Assembly: GCA_009698575.1 (NCBI GenBank)
Contig: WLPX01000011.1
Coordinates: forward strand, 1 to 52,668
Source of the DNA: Actinomycetota bacterium
GTDB taxonomy: Bacteria; Actinomycetota; Actinomycetes; S36-B12; UBA5976
Direction: 5' to 3'
Length of the DNA stretch: 52,668 bases
Shown here: in pieces, positions 1 through 8,469 of the stretch
How positions within the stretch are numbered: the stretch's first letter is position 1
How the letters are laid out: every line of letters begins with the position of its first letter
Notes under the pieces: generated by a model
The model's input: only the letters and a program-made list of their open reading frames with translations
Databases searched by the model: none
What the model was told of the DNA's origin: nothing
Translations under genes and position numbers: made by a program

Positions 1-446
<446 letters not shown>

Positions 447-605
447 CTTATCTATTTATTTAGAACAGAATTATTTTTTCTTTTTGCATCGCGTCCACTG
501 TGCGGTTCCCGATTTACGGTCGGGAACTACAACAAATAAATCACTCGCAAGAGAGGTCTATTTGTTTACAACTGAATAGTTGATTGTTCGACCGAAATCG
601 AAAGA
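447..605 (+). other. 23S-5S internal transcribed spacer
   Basis: This is an AT-rich spacer of about 160 bases between 23S and 5S rRNA with no tRNA. It contains a perfect 8-bp hairpin at 505-527 (GTTCCCGA, 7-base loop, TCGGGAAC) and a smaller CAACT-GAAT-AGTTG hairpin at 569-582. Such stems in rrn spacers usually serve RNase III or other processing. That role is inferred here, because the 5' side of the 23S processing stem lies outside the window. Confidence 0.7.
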
Positions 606-725
606 GTTTCGGCGACCATGGCGAAGGGGAAACGCCCGGCTCCATTCCGAACCCGGAAGCTAAGCCCTTCAGCGCCGATGGTACTGCACTTGTGAAGGTG
701 TGGGAGAGCAGGACGTCGCCGGACA
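606..725 (+). rRNA. rrf: 5S ribosomal RNA
   Basis: This is a 5S rRNA of about 118-120 bases. It has the conserved core GGCGAAGGGGAAACGCCCGG-like segment and the CGAACCCGGAAGCTAAGCCC segment around 648-667. The two ends pair: CGGCGAC at 610-616 with GTCGCCG at 715-721. It is the last gene of the rrn operon and is followed at once by a strong terminator. The ends are set by the helix I pairing and could be off by a few bases. Confidence 0.95.
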
Positions 726-732
726 ATTATTC

Positions 733-764
733 AAAAAAGGGTCACCTTCGGGTGGCCCTTTTTT
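733..764 (+). terminator. rrn operon terminator
   Basis: This is a rho-independent terminator: AAAAAAGGGTCACC, a TTCG tetraloop closed by C-G, then GGTGGCCCTTTTTT. The stem has one G-U wobble and ends in a run of six T. It lies 8 bases after 5S and separates the rrn operon from the catabolic genes downstream. Confidence 0.95.
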
Positions 765-855
765 ATTTGTAAAGATATCTCATTATTTTTCACACTTGCA
801 TTTCATGACATCATTTGTCTTACTAATCTGAAGGAATCTCAATAGAGGAGTTTCG

Positions 856-1902
856 TTGCAGTTTTCAAAATCATTCAATGTTGTTGGCATTCACTGTGAA
901 GGTGAAGTTGGCAATGTAATCGTTGGTGGCCTTGGTCAAATCCCTGGTGAATCGATGCTGGATAAAAGAAATTTTCTCGCCGCTAATCGAGACTGGATAC
1001 GCAAGTTGATTTTGAGTGAACCTCGCGGTCAAGTCGCTCGCAATGCAAACATAATTTTGCCTAGTTCTCACCCGGACGCTGACGCTGGTTACATAATTTT
1101 GGAATCAATTGAGTATCCAGTTATGTCAGGAAGTAACACAATTTGCGTAGCCACCGTCTTGCTTGAGACAGGAATGGTTGACGTGCATGAGCCAGTTACA
1201 AAACTTAATTTGGAATCACCTGCTGGGATTATCCCCGTGGAATGCAATGTACACGATGGAAAAGTGACTAGTGTCCGGTTTACTAATCAACCAGCATTTG
1301 TCTATGAACTGGATGCCAAAGTTGAAGTTGAAGGCTTAGGAACTTTTGACATTGACGTTGCCTGGGGTGGCATGACCTATTTCATCATCCCAGCCGAAAA
1401 ATTGGGATTTGAAATTATTCCAGACGAAGCTCGCGACATTTGCGCTGTAATGGAAAAGATAAAAACTGCAGCAGCGGAGCAAATTGTTGTCTCCCATCCA
1501 ATCCATCCTGAGTTCCCCGGAATCTCAGTTGGAGTTCTGGCTGGCCCAGTTGAAAAATCGGGAAGTGATTTGATTTCTAAAAACACTGTTGTTGTTTCAC
1601 CCGGAAGGCTTGATCGTTCACCTTGTGGCACCGGAACCTCGGCACGTATGGCAGTCATGCATGCGCGCGGGGAACTGGCTGTTGGTCAACGCTTTGTTCA
1701 CAAATCAATCATTGATTCAACGTTTGATTGTCGAATTGAATCAACCACTGAAGTCGGTGATAGACCAGCGATTGTTCCATCGATTGCTGGACAGGCATGG
1801 ATCACTGAGTTTTCAACCATGGTTCTAGATCCAACTGATCCATATCCGGCTGGATATCGACTTACCGATACCTGGCCTAAGGGTTTAGATTTTGGGCTTT
1901 AA
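856..1902 (+). CDS. Proline racemase / hydroxyproline epimerase family enzyme (Ser/Cys type)
   Basis: This 348-residue protein belongs to the cofactor-independent proline racemase superfamily, whose members epimerise or dehydrate proline and hydroxyprolines. Its length and the motif DRSPCGTGTSA, with catalytic Cys257, fit the family. The first catalytic position, normally Cys in a MCGH-type motif, is Ser91 in MSGSNTICVAT. Ser/Cys variants are a known subgroup reported to act on hydroxyprolines, so plain proline racemase is unlikely. The start is TTG at 856, chosen because AGAGGAG lies 5 bases upstream and similarity runs to that point. It heads block 1, 40 bases before the acyl-CoA dehydrogenase gene. 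A D-amino-acid dehydrogenase-like gene two places downstream suggests that the D-product is oxidised. The exact substrate is not determined. Confidence 0.85.
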   Translation: MQFSKSFNVVGIHCEGEVGNVIVGGLGQIPGESMLDKRNFLAANRDWIRKLILSEPRGQVARNANIILPSSHPDADAGYIILESIEYPVMSGSNTICVATVLLETGMVDVHEPVTKLNLESPAGIIPVECNVHDGKVTSVRFTNQPAFVYELDAKVEVEGLGTFDIDVAWGGMTYFIIPAEKLGFEIIPDEARDICAVMEKIKTAAAEQIVVSHPIHPEFPGISVGVLAGPVEKSGSDLISKNTVVVSPGRLDRSPCGTGTSARMAVMHARGELAVGQRFVHKSIIDSTFDCRIESTTEVGDRPAIVPSIAGQAWITEFSTMVLDPTDPYPAGYRLTDTWPKGLDFGL

Positions 1903-1941
1903 AGATTTGAGCAAAGCGTCAGGCAATACGCTAGAAGTGCT

Positions 1942-3723
1942 ATGAAGATTTTCCCATCAAAGTTGCTGTCTCCTAAAGACATAAATTTTTTGCTTTATGA
2001 CTGGCTTAAGGTTGATTCGCTACTTGATCGCGATCGATATTCTCATTTGTCGCGTGAAGACTTCGATTCACTGCTTGATCTTTCGCTAGAAATAGCCCAA
2101 CGAGAGTTCGCAACTCACAATCGAAAAAGTGATGAGACCGAACCAACTTTCGATGGAACTAAGGTGACTTTGATTCCGGAGATCGGGGAATCGCTTAACA
2201 AGTTTTATGAATCTGGATTGTTTGCCGCAGCTATGCCTGCCGAATTTGATGGGGGACAACTTCCGCACACGGTTTATCGTGCCTGTTTCGCATTTTTTCA
2301 AGCGGCTAACATATCCACTGCTGCTTATCCAATGCTTAGTGCTGCCAATGCCAACTTGCTGTTGTCGCATGGCTCGCCTGAACAGATTGAAAGATATGTA
2401 ATTCCAACGATCGAGGGCAGATTCTTTGGCACGATGTGCCTATCTGAACCTGAGGCTGGTTCCTCACTTGCAGACGTTAGGACGCGCGCTGAATTACAAG
2501 CTAACGGCACGTATCAAGTTACTGGTAGCAAGATGTGGATTTCAGGTGGCGAACACGACTTAAGTGAAAACATAATTCACCTTGTGCTTGCCAGGTGCCC
2601 TGGCGCTCCGGCTGGCGTTCGTGGTTTGTCATTATTTATTGTCCCAAGAGTTTTAGTTAATGAAGATGGAACTCTAGGTGATCGCAATGGCGTATCGCTT
2701 ACTGGTATCAATCACAAAATGGGCTACCGAGGAACGGTAAACACGGTTCTGGATTTTTCGGCAGCAACTGGATATTTGATTGGCGAAGAAAATCGCGGCT
2801 TGGAATTTATGTTTCACATGATGAACGAAGCTCGCATTGGAGTTGGAACGGGCGCTGCCGCAGTTGGTTACAGTAGCTATTTACATGCCGCAGAGTATGC
2901 AAGTGGCAGATTGCAAGGGCGACTTCCAGATCAAAAGGCACCAGAAAGTTCGCAAGTTCCCATCATTGAACATAGCGATGTTCGCAGAATGCTGCTCGCT
3001 TCAAAAAGTTATGTTGAAGGTGGACTTGCGCTTTCGCTTTATTCAGCAAAATTACTTGATGAAAAACTATCTGCTACCAAGGCTGCAGAGACAGATCGTT
3101 TGAATTTGTTGCTTGATATTTTGACGCCAATCCTTAAGGGCTGGACATCCAAGTGGTCTCTGGTTGCAAATGATTTTGCAATACAAATCTATGGCGGATA
3201 TGGATACACCCGCGACTATCCAGTCGAACAACTTTGGCGCGATAATCGATTAAATCCAATTCATGAAGGCACCGATGGGATTCAAGCCATTGACTTACTC
3301 GGACGCAAAGTCAGCATGCGCGATGGGGCAGCATTTGAGGCCCTTTGCGGCGAAATAAAGAAGACAATTTTGAGTGCCAAATCCAAATCTGAAGTCCCAG
3401 CACACCTTCCCGCAGCATTGCAGTTCAATTTGGACAAATTGGAAAACGTGACCAAAACTGTTAGTTCACAAAATCTACTTTCGGAGAGAATTTCTCACGC
3501 CTGGCTGTATGCCGATGCCTTCGGACATATTGTGATTGCCTGGATTTGGCTTGAACAATACCTTGCTTGTCTAGGTAGAAACGATGATTTTGCAGACAGC
3601 AAACGGGTTACCGCAGAGTATTTTTTCACCTATGAACTACGAAACGTTGAAACCTGGTTAGACACCGTTGACGAACAGCCAGTCCTCCTGTCAAAAACTT
3701 CCAAGGAGACCTTTTTGCCGTAA
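1942..3723 (+). CDS. Acyl-CoA dehydrogenase, long DmdC-like type
   Basis: This FAD enzyme of 593 residues probably oxidises an acyl-CoA to the 2-enoyl-CoA. The length exceeds the usual 380-400 residues because of extra N- and C-terminal domains, as in the subfamily that includes 3-methylmercaptopropionyl-CoA dehydrogenase (DmdC). Visible signatures are MCLSEPEAGSS (165-175) for FAD/substrate binding, KMWISGGEHD (197-206), and YGGYGYTRDYPVEQLWRD followed by NPIHEGTDGIQ, where Glu442 is the likely catalytic base. It starts with ATG after a weak AGAAG. The MaoC hydratase, SDRs and thiolase downstream complete a beta-oxidation cycle. The true acyl chain cannot be read from sequence; DmdC-like members often act on short or branched chains. 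Confidence 0.9.
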   Translation: MKIFPSKLLSPKDINFLLYDWLKVDSLLDRDRYSHLSREDFDSLLDLSLEIAQREFATHNRKSDETEPTFDGTKVTLIPEIGESLNKFYESGLFAAAMPAEFDGGQLPHTVYRACFAFFQAANISTAAYPMLSAANANLLLSHGSPEQIERYVIPTIEGRFFGTMCLSEPEAGSSLADVRTRAELQANGTYQVTGSKMWISGGEHDLSENIIHLVLARCPGAPAGVRGLSLFIVPRVLVNEDGTLGDRNGVSLTGINHKMGYRGTVNTVLDFSAATGYLIGEENRGLEFMFHMMNEARIGVGTGAAAVGYSSYLHAAEYASGRLQGRLPDQKAPESSQVPIIEHSDVRRMLLASKSYVEGGLALSLYSAKLLDEKLSATKAAETDRLNLLLDILTPILKGWTSKWSLVANDFAIQIYGGYGYTRDYPVEQLWRDNRLNPIHEGTDGIQAIDLLGRKVSMRDGAAFEALCGEIKKTILSAKSKSEVPAHLPAALQFNLDKLENVTKTVSSQNLLSERISHAWLYADAFGHIVIAWIWLEQYLACLGRNDDFADSKRVTAEYFFTYELRNVETWLDTVDEQPVLLSKTSKETFLP

Positions 3724-3832
3724 CAGAACGTCAAGTCAGTATTTAACCTAGAACCTTTTGCAGCTAGCTTTGACGTGGAATACTCCATAGGTAAGTAGTT
3801 TTGCAAGTGATCGGATTTTCTAGGAGCCAAAA

Positions 3833-4969
3833 ATGTCTGATTTTGATGCGATTGTAATTGGAGGTGGCATTGCTGGTGCCTCAATAGGATATGAGCTTTC
3901 AAGTGACCGAAGTGTGTGCTTACTTGAGATGGAAGATGCCCTTGCATTTCACACAACAGGTAGATCTGCCGCAACCTTCCTAGAAGCCCTTGGCACCGAC
4001 CAAATTAGAGGTCTAACAACAGGTAGTCGAGCATTTTTAGAAAATCCGCCAGAGATGATTGAAAGTGCTCCACTTAGTCCACTTCCACTACTTATGTATG
4101 CAAAGCATGGTCGTTCAGTAGCAATCAAAGAATTTTATGAAGCGGTAAATCGCTGGGTTCCAAATTCGGAATTGTTAGACGCCTCACAAGTAATTGAACA
4201 CTGTCCAGTGATGCGGGAAGAGCATGTTGAATCAGGCTTTTACGATCCAAATGCTATGGAACTTGATGTGCAGGCAATTCATCAAGGTTATGTGCGTGGC
4301 TTTCGAGCAAACGGTGGAAAGATTCATCGCTCGGAAAAAGTAGTGTCAATGAAACATGAATCCGGAATCTGGGAGGTATCCACATCAGCTGGAAATTCAT
4401 ATCGTGCGCCGATAGTCGTAAACGCTGCGGGTGCCTGGGGTGATGAAGTTGCCAAGTTGGCAGGTGTTGCTACTTGCGGACTCGTTCCAAAAGTTCGCAC
4501 AATTTTTATGGTTAATTCTCCAAGTGGCAACGACACCAAAGACCTGCCAATTGTTGGTGATATAGACGGTGCTTATTACTTTAAGCCTGAAGGAAATCAA
4601 TTCTTGGTTTCACCTATGGATCAAACGCCAAGCGCACCATGTGATGCCTCAGCTGATGAAATAGAAATTGCCCGAGCCCTAGATGAGCTAAATGCTGCAA
4701 CCACAATCAATGCCAAAAGTGTTAATTCAAATTGGGGTGGCTTACGCACGTTTGTTGCAGATGAAAATCCAGTTCTTGGATTTGATCCGCACGTTGAAGG
4801 ATTCTTTTGGATGGTTGGTCAAGGCGGCTATGGAATTCAAACTTCACCTGCGGTTGCCCGACTTTCGGCAGCCCTAGTGCGTGGGCAAGGTGCTCCAAAA
4901 GATCTAGTAGATCGTGGTGTTGATACGCAAGTTTTAGCACCTGGCCGACCAAGTTTGCTTCCGAAGTAG
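3833..4969 (+). CDS. FAD-dependent D-amino-acid dehydrogenase-like oxidoreductase (DauA/DadA group)
   Basis: This 378-residue protein of the DAO superfamily should oxidise an amino or imino group and pass electrons to a quinone or similar acceptor. The Rossmann FAD motif GGGIAGASIGYEL is near the N-terminus. The segment FHTTGRSAA followed by a Gly-Thr-Asp-Gln region closely resembles D-arginine dehydrogenase (DauA). The C-terminal flavin-loop WMVGQGGYGIQTSPA is intact. A good ribosome site (TAGGAG, 7 bases before ATG) fixes the start. It lies in block 1 close to the racemase/epimerase-like gene, so oxidation of a D-configured (hydroxy)proline or another D-amino acid is a reasonable inference. 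A second, different DAO-family gene lies at 13497-14654. Confidence 0.85.
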   Translation: MSDFDAIVIGGGIAGASIGYELSSDRSVCLLEMEDALAFHTTGRSAATFLEALGTDQIRGLTTGSRAFLENPPEMIESAPLSPLPLLMYAKHGRSVAIKEFYEAVNRWVPNSELLDASQVIEHCPVMREEHVESGFYDPNAMELDVQAIHQGYVRGFRANGGKIHRSEKVVSMKHESGIWEVSTSAGNSYRAPIVVNAAGAWGDEVAKLAGVATCGLVPKVRTIFMVNSPSGNDTKDLPIVGDIDGAYYFKPEGNQFLVSPMDQTPSAPCDASADEIEIARALDELNAATTINAKSVNSNWGGLRTFVADENPVLGFDPHVEGFFWMVGQGGYGIQTSPAVARLSAALVRGQGAPKDLVDRGVDTQVLAPGRPSLLPK

Positions 4970-5034
4970 TTTTCACGAATCACGGGCTCCCAATCACGAA
5001 ATCATCAAGTCGGAATAAGCAAAAGGGGTTAGGT

Positions 5035-5487
5035 ATGAGAGTTTTTCAAAATGTTGAAGAATTGCTCGATGTCAGTGGAACGATTTTAGGCGTTAGCCCG
5101 TGGCATGAAATTACTCAAGAGCACATTAATCAATTTGCGGCTGCCACCGGTGATCATCAATGGATTCATACTGATCCACAAAAGGCTGTAACCGGGCCAT
5201 TTGGACAACCTATTGCTCATGGATTTCTAACACTTTCAATGATTTCAATGTTGGCTTGGGAAGTTTATAGTGTTCAAAATGTTTCGGTGACCATTAATTA
5301 CGGACTAAATCGAGTTCGTTTTCCAGCGCCAACACCTGTTGGATCTTTGGTGCGAGCCGAAGTCGAATTGGTTGATGTTTCGCAAACAGATAAAGGCGTT
5401 CAAATGATTCAAAATGTCACAATCGAACGGAAAGATGAGACAAAACCAGTTTGTGTTGCGCAAACTGTGACCTTGTTGATTCCATAG
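5035..5487 (+). CDS. MaoC-family (R)-specific enoyl-CoA hydratase
   Basis: This 150-residue single hot-dog domain hydrates trans-2-enoyl-CoA to (R)-3-hydroxyacyl-CoA. The R-hydratase motif is complete: AAATGDHQWIH with Asp40 and His45, the same pair and numbering I recall for mycobacterial Rv0130. It is followed by GPFGQPIAHGFLTLS, typical of the family. Length and start (ATG after GGGGTTAGG) are normal. Between the acyl-CoA dehydrogenase and the thiolase of block 1 it supplies the hydration step. Because its product has R configuration, the following dehydrogenase step is expected from an SDR of FabG type rather than from a FadB-type enzyme, and two such SDRs follow. Confidence 0.9.
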   Translation: MRVFQNVEELLDVSGTILGVSPWHEITQEHINQFAAATGDHQWIHTDPQKAVTGPFGQPIAHGFLTLSMISMLAWEVYSVQNVSVTINYGLNRVRFPAPTPVGSLVRAEVELVDVSQTDKGVQMIQNVTIERKDETKPVCVAQTVTLLIP

Positions 5488-5557
5488 ATATATCCACCCA
5501 AGATTAGATGAGTGCCCACGTAGGCGTAGCGTATTTCAAGTAGAGATAGGAAATAAG

Positions 5558-6775
5558 TTGTCACAAGCTGTAATTGTTGCCATTGCCCGATCTCCGATTG
5601 GGAGAGCCGAAAAGGGCTCTCTAAAAGATATGCGACCAGATGACCTATTGGTTGCGATGATCAAAGACGTGCTAGACCAAGTCCCAATGTTAGATCCCAA
5701 TGAAATCGATGATTTTTTGGTGGGAACGGGATCTCCAGCTGGAGAGTCAGGCTATAACATTGCACGAATTGCGGCTGTCATGTTGGGATTAGATGAAGTT
5801 CCTGGAGTTACGGTTAATCGATATTGCTCATCTAGTTTGCAAACAACTCGTATGGCAATGCACGCAATCCGCGCCGGTGAGGGTGAAGTTTTTATCTCTG
5901 CTGGAGTAGAAACAGTCAGTCGTTACAGCAATGGCTGGTCAGACTTTATGTCGGGCACAACAAATCAAGTGTTTACCAAAGCCTTAGAGCGAAGCCAGCA
6001 GCGCGCAGCGCAGCCAACTGATTGGCAAGATCCGAGGTTATTTGGCGAATTGCCAGATGCCTACATATCGATGGGACAGACGGCAGAAAATGTTGCGCAA
6101 GTTAAAGGTATTTCTCGTGCAGAGCAAGATGAGTTTGCCGTGCGAAGCCAAGTCTTGGCACAACTTGCGATTGCAAATGGCTTTTGGGCAAAGGACATTA
6201 CGCCAATCAAATTGCCGGATGGAACGATTGTTTCAACGGATGATGGCCCGCGGCCAAACGTCACACTTGATGCGGTCTCGCAATTAAAGCCAGTGTTCCG
6301 CCCGGATGGCACTGTAACGGCTGGAAACTGCTGCCCATTAAACGATGGTGCTGCAGCACTTGTAGTAATGAGTGATTCCAAAGCAAAATCCCTGGGAATC
6401 ACGCCGTTAGCCCGAATTGTGTCCACTGGTCTTACCGGATTGTCTCCAGAGATTATGGGCATGGGACCAGTTGACGCATCGAGGCAAGCCCTGGCACGAG
6501 CTGGCATGACAATTACCGACATCGACTTAGTAGAAATAAATGAGGCTTTTGCTGCGCAGGTAATTCCAAGTGCTCGAGAACTTGGCGTGGATATTGATAA
6601 GTTAAATGTTAATGGTGGCGCCATCGCTGTTGGACATCCATTTGGTATGACTGGAGCTCGCATCACAAGTACCTTGATTAATTCTTTGCAGTTTCACGAC
6701 AAGCAATTTGGTTTAGAAACGATGTGTGTTGGTGGTGGCCAAGGAATGGCCATGATCCTGGAAAGGATGTCCTAA
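5558..6775 (+). CDS. Thiolase family acetyl-CoA acyltransferase (block 1)
   Basis: This 405-residue thiolase cleaves 3-oxoacyl-CoA with CoA, or runs in reverse. The nucleophile is Cys90 in NRYCSSSLQTT. The region NEAFAAQ, the His in GGAIAVGHPFGMTGAR and the second Cys in CVGGGQGMA are all present. TTG at 5558 is the likely start, preceded by a GATAGGA-like ribosome site. It is the last step of the block 1 beta-oxidation set. Its stop TAA shares one base with the ATG of the next SDR gene (TAATG), so the two are translationally coupled. NRYCSSS instead of the commoner NRLCGSG sets it apart from the thiolase at 14665, and the two probably differ in chain specificity. Confidence 0.92.
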   Translation: MSQAVIVAIARSPIGRAEKGSLKDMRPDDLLVAMIKDVLDQVPMLDPNEIDDFLVGTGSPAGESGYNIARIAAVMLGLDEVPGVTVNRYCSSSLQTTRMAMHAIRAGEGEVFISAGVETVSRYSNGWSDFMSGTTNQVFTKALERSQQRAAQPTDWQDPRLFGELPDAYISMGQTAENVAQVKGISRAEQDEFAVRSQVLAQLAIANGFWAKDITPIKLPDGTIVSTDDGPRPNVTLDAVSQLKPVFRPDGTVTAGNCCPLNDGAAALVVMSDSKAKSLGITPLARIVSTGLTGLSPEIMGMGPVDASRQALARAGMTITDIDLVEINEAFAAQVIPSARELGVDIDKLNVNGGAIAVGHPFGMTGARITSTLINSLQFHDKQFGLETMCVGGGQGMAMILERMS

Positions 6776-7512
6776 TGAGTAATCTAGCTTTCAACTTTCA
6801 GGGGCAATCAGTAATTGTCACTGGCGCAGCTCGGGGGATAGGGTTGGCAATTGCTGAATTTTTCGCTGCTGCAAAAGCCAATGTTTACATGGTTGATCTG
6901 GATCAAAACGAAATATCAATAGCAGCGAAAAAAACAGGCGCAATTGGTATTCCTGCTGATGTGAGCAACTCAACTGATGTTGAAAATGTTGTTTCGCAAG
7001 TAATTGCCGAAACTGGAAGAATTGATATCTTGGTGAACAATGCTGGAATCTTGCGCGATGGTGTGGTCTGGAAACTAACAGATGAGGAATGGGACTCAGT
7101 TCTGGCAGTCCATCTTGGTGGCACATTTAGATTTACCCGAGCCTGCACTCCGCATTTTCGCGAGCGAAACTTTGGTCGAATCATTAACGTCACTTCCTAC
7201 ACCGGACTGCACGGCAATATTGGCCAAGCAAATTACGGGGCGGCCAAAGCTGGAATTATCGGGTTTACCAAAACGACTGCCAAGGAGTTAGCTCGATTTG
7301 GCGTAACAGTAAATGCCATTTCGCCAAATGCGGCAACCCGAATGATTGATTCAATCCCAGAAGACAAGAAAGCGGAGCTCGTCTCAGGTATTCCAGTTGC
7401 ACGTTGGGGTGAACCAGCTGAGATGTGTCCTGCGATTGGCTTCCTTTCATCGCAAGAGGCAAGTTATGTGACCGGAGTTATCCTGCCAGTTGATGGCGGT
7501 TTATCGATCTAA
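6775..7512 (+). CDS. SDR family oxidoreductase, FabG-like (block 1, first)
   Basis: This 245-residue classical short-chain dehydrogenase has the cofactor motif TGAARGIG, NNAGIL, and the catalytic Ser in NVTSYTG with the YGAAK motif (Tyr and Lys). The frame stays open further upstream inside the thiolase gene, but the ATG at 6775, overlapping the thiolase stop and preceded by GGAAAGGA, is the natural start. The likely role is NAD(P)-dependent oxidation of the (R)-3-hydroxyacyl-CoA made by the MaoC hydratase. This is inferred from the FabG-like sequence and position; SDR substrates cannot be read from sequence alone. Confidence 0.88.
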   Translation: MSNLAFNFQGQSVIVTGAARGIGLAIAEFFAAAKANVYMVDLDQNEISIAAKKTGAIGIPADVSNSTDVENVVSQVIAETGRIDILVNNAGILRDGVVWKLTDEEWDSVLAVHLGGTFRFTRACTPHFRERNFGRIINVTSYTGLHGNIGQANYGAAKAGIIGFTKTTAKELARFGVTVNAISPNAATRMIDSIPEDKKAELVSGIPVARWGEPAEMCPAIGFLSSQEASYVTGVILPVDGGLSI

Positions 7513-7570
7513 TGTTGTTCAAAACTTCGAAGTCATACAGAAATGGAATTAACAAAATGGATTTGACGAT

Positions 7571-8323
7571 ATGAATCGATACCAAGATAAAGTTGCAATT
7601 ATAACTGGTGCCAGTCGGGGAATTGGTCTTGCTATCGCACATCGCGTGATTGATGAGGGTGGCAAAGTTGTAATTACCGCTCGCAAGGCTGATGCACTTG
7701 AAGCTGCAATTTTGGAACTTGGCGGTCCAGATATTGCTCTTGGAGTTGCAGGCTCTGCAGACGATGAATCGCATCAAGATCAAGCTGTTGCAGGAGCTTT
7801 AGATGTGTTCAAGCGAATAGATCTACTAGTTAACAACTGTGGAATTAATCCGCACTATGGTGACCTGCTCGATGTGGAATACTCCGCGGCTAAAAAGATT
7901 TTTGACGTTAACGTGATGGCCACTATGCGTTGGACCAAAAAGGTGACTGAAAGTTGGATGGGTAGCAACGAGGGAGCTGTAGTGAATGTTGCATCCCTTG
8001 CTGGCATCAAGCCTGAGACTGGAATTGGAATGTATGGTGTTAGCAAAGCAGCACTATTTCAACTAACTCGACAATTGGCCGTTGAACTTGGCCCTAACAT
8101 CCGAGTCAATGCAGTGGCTCCTGCGGTGGTTAAGACTAGATTTGCCGAAAAGCTATTCGTTGGCCAAGAAGAAGAATTGGCTAAGCGGTACGCGGTTGGG
8201 CGCCTCGGAGAGCCAGAAGATGTAGCTGCAGCAGTTGCGTTTCTGGGTTCTTCAGATGCAGCCTGGATAACTGGTCAAATCCTTACTTTGGATGGCGGAG
8301 TTACCCTAACTGGTGGGTTTTAG
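7571..8323 (+). CDS. SDR family oxidoreductase (block 1, second)
   Basis: This 250-residue classical SDR has TGASRGIG at the N-terminus, NNCGINPHYG, Ser in NVASLAG and the YGVSK active-site motif. The C-terminal GQILTLDGGVTL is typical of the FabG/3-oxoacyl reductase group. The NPHYGDL segment resembles mycobacterial 'FabG-like' SDRs of lipid catabolism. It follows the first SDR by 58 bases with no terminator, so it is probably in the same transcript. The ribosome site is weak. It is the last gene of block 1; two SDRs for one pathway suggest either two substrates or two oxidation steps. Confidence 0.85.
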   Translation: MNRYQDKVAIITGASRGIGLAIAHRVIDEGGKVVITARKADALEAAILELGGPDIALGVAGSADDESHQDQAVAGALDVFKRIDLLVNNCGINPHYGDLLDVEYSAAKKIFDVNVMATMRWTKKVTESWMGSNEGAVVNVASLAGIKPETGIGMYGVSKAALFQLTRQLAVELGPNIRVNAVAPAVVKTRFAEKLFVGQEEELAKRYAVGRLGEPEDVAAAVAFLGSSDAAWITGQILTLDGGVTLTGGF

Positions 8324-8402
8324 CCGGTAGATCAATAAGTTTGTAATCCCAGGTTCTATAAGTCATACTTGTAGAAACGAGTTAGTCACATAAGTAACAC
8401 CA

Positions 8403-8421
8403 GCAACAAGAAATTTGTTGC
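8403..8421. promoter_or_regulatory. Hairpin/palindrome upstream of the repeat-TPR gene
   Basis: GCAACAA, a 5-base loop GAAAT, and TTGTTGC form a perfect 7-bp stem 49 bases before the start at 8470. No T-run follows, so it is not a classic terminator. It could be an operator or a leader hairpin; the function is unknown. Confidence 0.4.
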
Positions 8422-8469
8422 ACAAAACAACTAAATAGCGCGCTACTACTAAAGAAATCAGGAACAAAT

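Noticed and set aside
856..4969. A complete trans-4-hydroxyproline degradation pathway
   Set aside because: An epimerase-like and a D-amino-acid dehydrogenase-like gene are present, but the pyrroline-carboxylate deaminase is missing and the acyl-CoA dehydrogenase lies between them. Only a partial or different route can be supported.
6061..6666. Long antisense open frames inside the two thiolase genes (this one and 15264-15839)
   Set aside because: Both are antisense to highly conserved thiolase sequence. Their resemblance to each other comes from the homology of the sense genes.
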